Shown here piece by piece: positions 58,700 to 64,000 of a stretch of 64,000 nucleotides of DNA; position 1 is the first letter of the stretch; each line of letters opens with the position of its first letter. The DNA is from Candidatus Cohnella colombiensis (lineage in GTDB: Bacteria; Bacillota; Bacilli; Paenibacillales; Paenibacillaceae): NCBI GenBank assembly GCA_029203125.1, contig CP119317.1:2480001-2544000 (forward strand), read 5' to 3'. Both the position numbers and the translations under genes were made by a program. The notes beneath the pieces are model-generated. The model made no database searches. It was not told where the DNA came from and worked only from the letters and a program-made list of their open reading frames with translations.

Positions 58700-60043
58700 T
58701 TACGTCTGATCGAATACTTGTACGGTTAACATTGCTTTAGCGATCGTTTCCCCATCTTGTGTCGTCAATACCTCTAGCTTCACATGCCGTCTACTCGCCT
58801 CGATAATGTGGGGAACGATTATCACCCGTGCATCAATTGTTGCTGTGCCGAAGAAATACGTTGTCATATTGTCGAGGACATGCTCCCTCTTCCCTACATC
58901 TGCTACGACACGACTAGCCGCCTGTTGCATAATTGCCGTAAGTACGCCCTCTGAAATCGTGCCTAAAGGACCAGACATCTGCGGGGTTGCGAGGCCTTCG
59001 AAATAAAGGTGTCCTTCCGCATCTCTCTGTTCTGCAAACCCACTCCACATTAATGCATCGAACGTCTCACCCAGCTGCGAGGGGCGATTCGCAAATTGCA
59101 TCGTGCGCAGCACTTCCCCACGACTAATCGTTCCGATCAGCTTACGCCCGCGATCGACAACTGGCAACAATTCAATTCCTTCAGAAACCATGCGGTGCGC
59201 TGCCGAAGTAATCGGCGTATTCATCGTAACTGTGAGCGGACGTTTCGTCATCAGCTTTTCTAGCTTCTGAGTCGGAGGAGCACCAATGACGTCCTTCGCT
59301 GTGATCATGCCAATAACTTTATTCCATTCATCCGTAATTGGAAACCTCGAACTGCCCAACTCCATACTTAGCTTATGGAAATCAGAAACCTCAGCGGATT
59401 GCTTAAGTACACCCACGCGCGAAGAAGGATCGATCAAATCCCCAATAATCATAATTTTCCGCTTAATAAGCTGATCGTACATCGCGCGGTTAATCATTGA
59501 TGCTACAGTAAACGTATCATAGCGACAGGTCAAAATCGGCAACTGACGCTCATTCGCAAGCGCTCGCACCTCATCACTTGTATTAAAGCCCCCGGTTATA
59601 AGTACTCCTGCGCCATGCTCAAGTGCAGCGCGGTGAGCATTTTCACGGTTACCGACAATGAGCAAGCTCCCCGCATCGATATACGCCGTCATCTCATCCA
59701 GCTCCATCGCTCCGATGATGAGCTTATGTAAAGTTTTCTCTAGCCCTTCTTCTCCACCTAACAAGCTTCCTTGGACGATTTCTAGCACTTCCGCAAATGT
59801 GAGCTGATCTGGATTGCCTCGTCGCTTTTTATCTACTCTAACGGTACCCGTTCGCGCCTTCGTACTTACAAAGCCTAGCTTCTCCGCTTCTTTAATTGCA
59901 CGGTAAGCAGTGCCCTCCGATACTTCCCGTTCTTTAGCTAATAGTCGAACGGAAACTCGTTTTCCAATTGCCATCGATTGTATAAATTGCAATAACTGCT
60001 CATGCTTCGTCGACTCATTCGGACTCATCTGCTTTCTAGACAT
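58700..60043 (-). CDS. ytoI: YtoI-like regulator: HTH, DRTGG, CBS pair, hot-dog
   Basis: The protein has 447 residues. Order: GntR/DeoR-like helix-turn-helix (RLLAKEREVSEGTAYRAIKE), a DRTGG domain (about 75-190, GAGVLITGGFNTSDEVRALA), two CBS domains (about 195-315; WNKVIGMITAKDVIGAP and GRKLIGTISRGEVLRTM), and a thioesterase-like hot-dog (about 325-445). The layout matches YtoI of B. subtilis. It probably senses an adenine nucleotide or acyl ligand and binds DNA; the target is unknown. Confidence 0.9.
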   Translation of the reverse strand: MSRKQMSPNESTKHEQLLQFIQSMAIGKRVSVRLLAKEREVSEGTAYRAIKEAEKLGFVSTKARTGTVRVDKKRRGNPDQLTFAEVLEIVQGSLLGGEEGLEKTLHKLIIGAMELDEMTAYIDAGSLLIVGNRENAHRAALEHGAGVLITGGFNTSDEVRALANERQLPILTCRYDTFTVASMINRAMYDQLIKRKIMIIGDLIDPSSRVGVLKQSAEVSDFHKLSMELGSSRFPITDEWNKVIGMITAKDVIGAPPTQKLEKLMTKRPLTVTMNTPITSAAHRMVSEGIELLPVVDRGRKLIGTISRGEVLRTMQFANRPSQLGETFDALMWSGFAEQRDAEGHLYFEGLATPQMSGPLGTISEGVLTAIMQQAASRVVADVGKREHVLDNMTTYFFGTATIDARVIIVPHIIEASRRHVKLEVLTTQDGETIAKAMLTVQVFDQT

Positions 60044-60132
60044 GCGCGCATCCTACCTTCTGAGCAAGATCAATAATATGAATATACATCAATTATAACC
60101 ATACCCGTCCAATATCGAACAGCAATAGAAGC

Positions 60133-60176
60133 AAAATAGGCTGTCCCACAGTGCTTGCGCACTCGGAACAGCCTAT
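60133..60176 (-). terminator. terminator of the membrane-protein gene at 60199-60939
   Basis: ATAGGCTGT and ACAGCCTAT pair over 9 bp, with an inner AGTGC/GCACT stem; on the minus strand TTTT follows. It lies 23 nt after the stop. Confidence 0.85.
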
Positions 60177-60198
60177 GATCTCCCTTAACTTGCTCGTC

Positions 60199-60939
60199 TT
60201 ATGTGAAGATCTTATAGAGAATGTACATCGCTATGGCATACCCGCCTACGGACATATAAAGGAATGAAAAGCGACGCTCGACGCCGACCTCATGCAGTTC
60301 CAATGCTTGCAACGCGAGGATAAGCAAACTGAATACCGCAATTGCAACCCCAATTACGGTTGCAAGCTCAAAGTTGATGAATGCGATAACGCCTGCAACG
60401 ATATAGCATGCTCCGAACAATAGCTGTGTCCCGCCGAATACGGTTGCGTTTTCTAGCCATGCGCGTTTACGACCGCCAACCCAGTTGCCAATCAACGTCA
60501 ATGCGGCAATGATCGCAGCTAGCGACAAAACCGATAGCACCAAAAACTTGCCTGGAGTAACAAAGCCGAATGGCATGTAAAACGGCGAACTCACTGAACG
60601 AATGGCATTCGCAAGTCCGCTGAATAAATCTGAAATATCGTTTACACCACCCACATCACCCGCACCTATTTCTTTACGCAAAGCCCACACGAAGAAGAAA
60701 AAGCCAAGCACGCCTACAGCGGAACTAATCGCGCTGTAAATCCACTCCGTTGCCGAATGTAGCTTTGTGCTGCTGAACGGATTCGTTAACAATCCGACGA
60801 GCCTCTTCACATCAAAGTTTGCGAGGGGTGAAGGTGTTGTAGCGGTTACTGGTGCTACAGCAGGTGCTGACACTGGTGAAGCTTGTGTATATTCTTGGTG
60901 GTCCACTGTGTTGTCTAAGTTGGGGGTCGTATCTGACAT
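60199..60939 (-). CDS. multi-pass membrane protein, function unknown
   Basis: The protein has 246 residues. A Pro/Ala/Thr-rich soluble N-terminus of about 60 residues precedes five or six membrane segments (about 65-85, 120-150, 155-175, 185-205 and 215-240). The layout resembles YIP1/DUF-type small integral proteins; I recognise no motif. GGAGGA stands about 7 nt before the ATG. It follows the ABC exporter gene by 76 nt on the same strand, so the two may be linked. Confidence 0.8.
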   Translation of the reverse strand: MSDTTPNLDNTVDHQEYTQASPVSAPAVAPVTATTPSPLANFDVKRLVGLLTNPFSSTKLHSATEWIYSAISSAVGVLGFFFFVWALRKEIGAGDVGGVNDISDLFSGLANAIRSVSSPFYMPFGFVTPGKFLVLSVLSLAAIIAALTLIGNWVGGRKRAWLENATVFGGTQLLFGACYIVAGVIAFINFELATVIGVAIAVFSLLILALQALELHEVGVERRFSFLYMSVGGYAIAMYILYKIFT

Positions 60940-61015
60940 TAGACGATTCCTCCTTGGAACATACCATGAATTATTCGTTACATCTTTGACATTCGACGGT
61001 AATTTTGGAAACCCT

Positions 61016-62830
61016 TTAATTTTGTAGCATTTTTAGTTGATAAAACTCGCCACGAAGTGCGATAAGCTCATCATATGTTCCGATCTCGATACATCGCCCT
61101 TGCTTCATGACCACAATTCGGTCCGCGTCACGAATCGTTGAAAGACGGTGAGCCACGATGAATGTTGTACGTCCTTTAATCAGCTTCTGCATCGCTTGCT
61201 GCACATGATACTCCGACTCATTGTCGAGCGCTGATGTCGCTTCATCTAGTAGGATGACTTTAGGATTACGGATCAGTGCACGAGCAATTGCAATACGTTG
61301 ACGCTGTCCACCCGACAAGCGCCCGCCATGTTCGCCAATAGCAGTTTCGAGTCCATTCGGAAGCTGATTGATCACATCCTCAAGATGCGTCATGCGAATA
61401 ACCTCTTGCAGTTGCTCCTCCTTGACCGTCGGTAGTCCGTACGTAATATTTTCCCGAATTGTCCCTGAAAAGAGTACCGTGCTTTGATGAACGACTGCCA
61501 ATTGCTTCCGATAGCTCGTCATGTCCAGTTCTTCCATCGGCACGCCATCCACAAGCACTTGACCGCTAACCGGCTTATTGAAGCCGATAACGAGGTTCAA
61601 GATGGTCGATTTCCCCGCTCCAGATGCACCGACGAATGCAATGCTTTCACCCGCTTTCACTTCCAGCTGGAAGTTCGCGAGCACATGTCGCTCTGAATTC
61701 GGATAGCCGAAGTGAACATCGCGGAAGTTAAAGCTTCCTTTAATCGCCTCCACTTTCCGTTTCCCTTGGTATGCCTCTATATCCTTCGATAGCAAAACTT
61801 CCGTAACCGAATAGATCGACTCGAATCCTTTTGCAATCTGCGGATACACGTTCAGCAGTTGGGAAATAGAACCCAGAATCATACTGAAGAACGATTGATA
61901 AAGAACGACATCCCCGACTGGAATCTTCCCTTGATAAGCAAGAACGACAGTGAATGCCAAGCATAGTACTTGAAACACTTGAAACGTCACCCAGGAAAAT
62001 GAACCAAAATAAGCTTCAACAATGTCGAGTTTATAGCCTTTGTTGCGTAGGTGATTAAGTGTGTTATCGATTTTCTTGATCTCCGTCTGCTCCAGTCCAT
62101 GTGCGCGTGTGACCGGCATCATGCCAACCATCTCCGACACTTGACCGGACATCGACTCGATCTGCTTGCGGAACTCCATGTTCGTGCGGCGGATCTTTTT
62201 CCGGAAGAACGTAATAACAAGTAGTGCCATTGGAATCGTTAGGATGAAGAAGCCCATTACCACGAAGCTGCGAGAAGCCGTAATCACAATCGCTACGATC
62301 ACGCTGATAATGGCTGGGAAGAAGGCAAGCATGATCTGCTTGGACAGCGTCTCAATCGCTTCAACGTCTCTAAGCACTTTAGCTTGCAGTTTACCCGCCG
62401 CTAACTCGCCATGCGCTGACATCGACAAACGTTGAAGCTTGCGCACAAGCGTGCTTCGCAGACCTGCTTCAACATAGCGAATTGCCTTACTCATATAACT
62501 GATATGCAGCACCTGGGTCGGGATATTCTGAACAATTACAATAACTAGCAGACCGATGTTCCACCAGAACGTCGCCATCCCATATTCATCCGGCTTTGAT
62601 GCCATATTAATTAGGTTGGCAGTTACGATCGGTAGAATATAAACCGGCGAATGTTTCAGCATGAAAAACAATATCGATAAAAGGAGCTTGGTCCAATGTT
62701 GACGATAAAGCTGAAATAAAAGTCTTGTTGGCTTACGTTCGGTTAATGAGTCATCATTTAACAACTCTTCTAAATCGAATTTGACAGTTTCGGACGTATT
62801 TGTTGCTTTGGACTGACTAGATTGATTCAT
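61016..62830 (-). CDS. ABC exporter, fused permease and ATPase (MsbA/LmrA-type half-transporter)
   Basis: The protein has 604 residues from the ATG at 62830 (GAGGTG 6 nt upstream); a longer reading to 62911 lacks a site. The N-terminal six-segment exporter domain covers about residues 30-340. The ATPase has Walker A GASGAGKSTILN, the Q loop AVVHQSTVLFSG, signature RLSGGQRQRIAIARALI, Walker B VILLDEATSALDNESE and the switch His in IVAHRLSTI. It works as a dimer to export lipids, peptides or drugs. No partner gene is visible. Confidence 0.94.
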   Translation of the reverse strand: MNQSSQSKATNTSETVKFDLEELLNDDSLTERKPTRLLFQLYRQHWTKLLLSILFFMLKHSPVYILPIVTANLINMASKPDEYGMATFWWNIGLLVIVIVQNIPTQVLHISYMSKAIRYVEAGLRSTLVRKLQRLSMSAHGELAAGKLQAKVLRDVEAIETLSKQIMLAFFPAIISVIVAIVITASRSFVVMGFFILTIPMALLVITFFRKKIRRTNMEFRKQIESMSGQVSEMVGMMPVTRAHGLEQTEIKKIDNTLNHLRNKGYKLDIVEAYFGSFSWVTFQVFQVLCLAFTVVLAYQGKIPVGDVVLYQSFFSMILGSISQLLNVYPQIAKGFESIYSVTEVLLSKDIEAYQGKRKVEAIKGSFNFRDVHFGYPNSERHVLANFQLEVKAGESIAFVGASGAGKSTILNLVIGFNKPVSGQVLVDGVPMEELDMTSYRKQLAVVHQSTVLFSGTIRENITYGLPTVKEEQLQEVIRMTHLEDVINQLPNGLETAIGEHGGRLSGGQRQRIAIARALIRNPKVILLDEATSALDNESEYHVQQAMQKLIKGRTTFIVAHRLSTIRDADRIVVMKQGRCIEIGTYDELIALRGEFYQLKMLQN

Positions 62831-62995
62831 TATTGCACCTCTGAACACGCGTTTATGAATTTCATTTTCAATCATTTGCACGACTTTGTAAACCCTTTTC
62901 GACAATTTCAACCTTAAACCATGGCAAGTCGATCTTTTATTCTCAAACCAATAATGTAAAACCCAGCAATATGTTACGAATATTTGACAACGTAC

Positions 62996-63042
62996 AAATT
63001 GTGTTTACCGTCACAATTTACCAATTGCTCCTATCGTATATT
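62996..63042 (+). promoter_or_regulatory. Fnr/Crp-type site and -10 of the nitrite reductase gene
   Basis: AAATTGTG (62996-63003) and CACAATTT (63012-63019) are a perfect 8-bp inverted repeat with an 8-nt spacer, matching TGTGA-N6-TCACA at all but one core position. Its centre is 63007.5. The -10 TATATT at 63037-63042 implies transcription start near 63049, placing the site at -41.5, the usual class II activator position. Confidence 0.75.
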
Positions 63043-63134
63043 GAAGCTGTAAATTGAGAGGAGAGCTTCAATCCTCCGTTGGAAATAGCAAGACCCTCAG
63101 CAGCAAGCATTAAAACGAGATGTTGCTTTTTTTT
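63041..63134 (+). promoter_or_regulatory. structured leader with terminator-like hairpin before the nitrite reductase gene
   Basis: TTGAAGCT (63041-63048) is inverse to AGCTTCAA (63064-63071). Further down AGCAAGCAT (63102-63110) pairs with ATGTTGCT (63120-63127), one G bulged, followed by eight T. The coding start is 46 nt beyond. This looks like a conditional terminator or a terminator of a short leader RNA; I recognise no known riboswitch class. Confidence 0.55.
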
Positions 63135-63180
63135 AAATTATGATTGTGAAAAAAATCACTTTACTGGGAGGCGTATCACT

Positions 63181-64000
63181 ATGAAAGCACTCACGAAAGG
63201 ATTTGCACTCGGAATTATCGTCATTCTTCTCTTGTCTGCCTGTTCGAAAGTCGCAAATAACGATGCTAGTCATCATGCAAATGAGACCGCTACCAAGCAA
63301 GCAGTTGCGGCTACCCAAGCAGAAGAGAAACTCAATCAACCGCCTGTTGAACCTGTTGTAACGAGAGATGGCAATAAAGTTCATATCGAGATGACTGCGC
63401 AAGTTACAGATGTGGAAATCTCTGATGGCGTATTTTACAACGCATGGACATTCAATGGCACTGTTCCTGGTCCTGTATTGCGAGTGAAGGAAGGCGATGA
63501 AATCACATTCACTTTGAAAAACATGGACCCTTACATCCCGCATTCGATGGATTTCCATGCTGTACACGCAGCACCTAGCAAAAAATTCATTGATGTGATG
63601 CCCGATCAAGAAGGAACGTTCACTTATCCTGCTAACAATCCTGGCGTCTTCATGTACCACTGCGGTACGAAGCCGGTTCTCGCCCATATCGCGAATGGAA
63701 TGTATGGTGTCATTATTGTAGAACCAAAGGATGGCTACCCTTCTGATTCTGAGATCGACCGCGAGTATACGATTGTGCAAAGTGAATGGTACAAGGAAAA
63801 TGATATGGAAGCGTTCCTCAATGAAGAACCTGAATATGTTGTATTTAACGGCAGTGACTTTGCGCTGAAGAAACATCCACTACTTGCTAAAGTTGGCGAC
63901 AAGGTGCGGATCTATGTGAACAATGTCGGTCCCAATGAGGTATCTTCCTTTCATATCGTAGGTACAGTGATGGATCGCGTGTACTTAGATGGCAATCCAA
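63181..64000 (+). CDS. copper-containing nitrite reductase-like lipoprotein (cut by window end)
   Basis: The first 273 residues are visible; the gene runs past the window. A signal peptide with lipobox (LLLSAC) anchors it outside the membrane. Cupredoxin domain 1 shows the copper ligands of CuNIR enzymes: HSMDFH (type 1 and type 2 His), then YHC (type 2 His, type 1 Cys), a His seven residues on and Met in HIANGM. The substrate would be nitrite, reduced to NO. The upstream Fnr-type promoter agrees with use at low oxygen. A wider multicopper oxidase role cannot be excluded without the C-terminal half. GGGAGGCG lies about 9 nt before the ATG. Confidence 0.88.
   Translation, partial: MKALTKGFALGIIVILLLSACSKVANNDASHHANETATKQAVAATQAEEKLNQPPVEPVVTRDGNKVHIEMTAQVTDVEISDGVFYNAWTFNGTVPGPVLRVKEGDEITFTLKNMDPYIPHSMDFHAVHAAPSKKFIDVMPDQEGTFTYPANNPGVFMYHCGTKPVLAHIANGMYGVIIVEPKDGYPSDSEIDREYTIVQSEWYKENDMEAFLNEEPEYVVFNGSDFALKKHPLLAKVGDKVRIYVNNVGPNEVSSFHIVGTVMDRVYLDGNP

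Noticed and set aside
63133..63876. 247-residue open frame on the minus strand
   Set aside because: It is the shadow of the nitrite reductase gene, which has a signal peptide, copper ligands and a good ribosome site on the plus strand.

Overview
The window looks like chromosome of an endospore-forming member of the Bacillales, most likely Paenibacillus or a close relative such as Cohnella. The evidence is the core gene neighbourhood (citZ-icd-mdh, phoP/phoR, polA-mutM-ytaF-coaE, nrdR, accD-accA, pyk, dnaE), the spore genes (an alpha/beta SASP, ytrH, ytrI, ytaF), strong Gram-positive ribosome binding sites, and many short intergenic repeats. There is no phage, plasmid or insertion-sequence gene. 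Nearly all genes lie on the minus strand.

Layout. (1) 1-10767: an efflux region holding a two-component system with a DrrAB-type ABC exporter (minus strand), a DHA2-type MFS exporter (minus), and a divergent TetR - response regulator - histidine kinase - RND exporter group (plus). It ends at a strong terminator and a tRNA-Ala/tRNA-Lys pair. (2) 11223-17660: core genes nrdR, a SASP gene, a lytic transglycosylase, coaE, ytaF, mutM and polA. (3) 17816-18111: 37 exact-phase octanucleotide repeats. (4) 18252-28921: a double phosphate-transport locus. A secreted stalk-domain/propeller protein leads pstS2-pstC2-pstA2, followed by pstS1-pstC1-pstA1-pstB1-pstB2-phoU and an EAL-domain gene. (5) 28924-34080: a soluble CBS-MCP sensor, a repeat-rich intergenic stretch, a sugar oxidoreductase/isomerase pair and a divergent AraC regulator. 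(6) 34116-44005: phoR-phoP (kinase gene first) and TCA-cycle genes citZ, icd, mdh and a class I fumarase, separated by three kinds of repeat array. (7) 44292-47899: exopolyphosphatase and polyphosphate kinase, convergent and overlapping. (8) 48010-62830: fxsA, a thioesterase, pyk, accA, accD, an esterase, dnaE, ytrH, ytrI, ytpI, ytoI, a membrane protein and an ABC exporter. (9) From 63181 to the window end: a copper nitrite reductase-like lipoprotein, cut by the window edge.

How it works together. Phosphate is the main theme. Three Pho-box promoters with the same geometry (hexamers related to TTAACA every 11 bp, last hexamer 9 nt before the -10) stand before pstS1, before the propeller-pstS2C2A2 unit, and between phoR and phoP. 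With ppx and ppk nearby, the window holds sensing, uptake and storage of phosphate. The least familiar part is the second Pst unit: its PstS2 has no lipobox, it has no ATPase gene directly beside its permease genes, and its first gene encodes a secreted copper-amine-oxidase-N-like stalk domain fused to a propeller. A second well-supported regulatory element is an Fnr/Crp-type palindrome centred at about -41.5 before the nitrite reductase gene, followed by a leader with a terminator-like hairpin.
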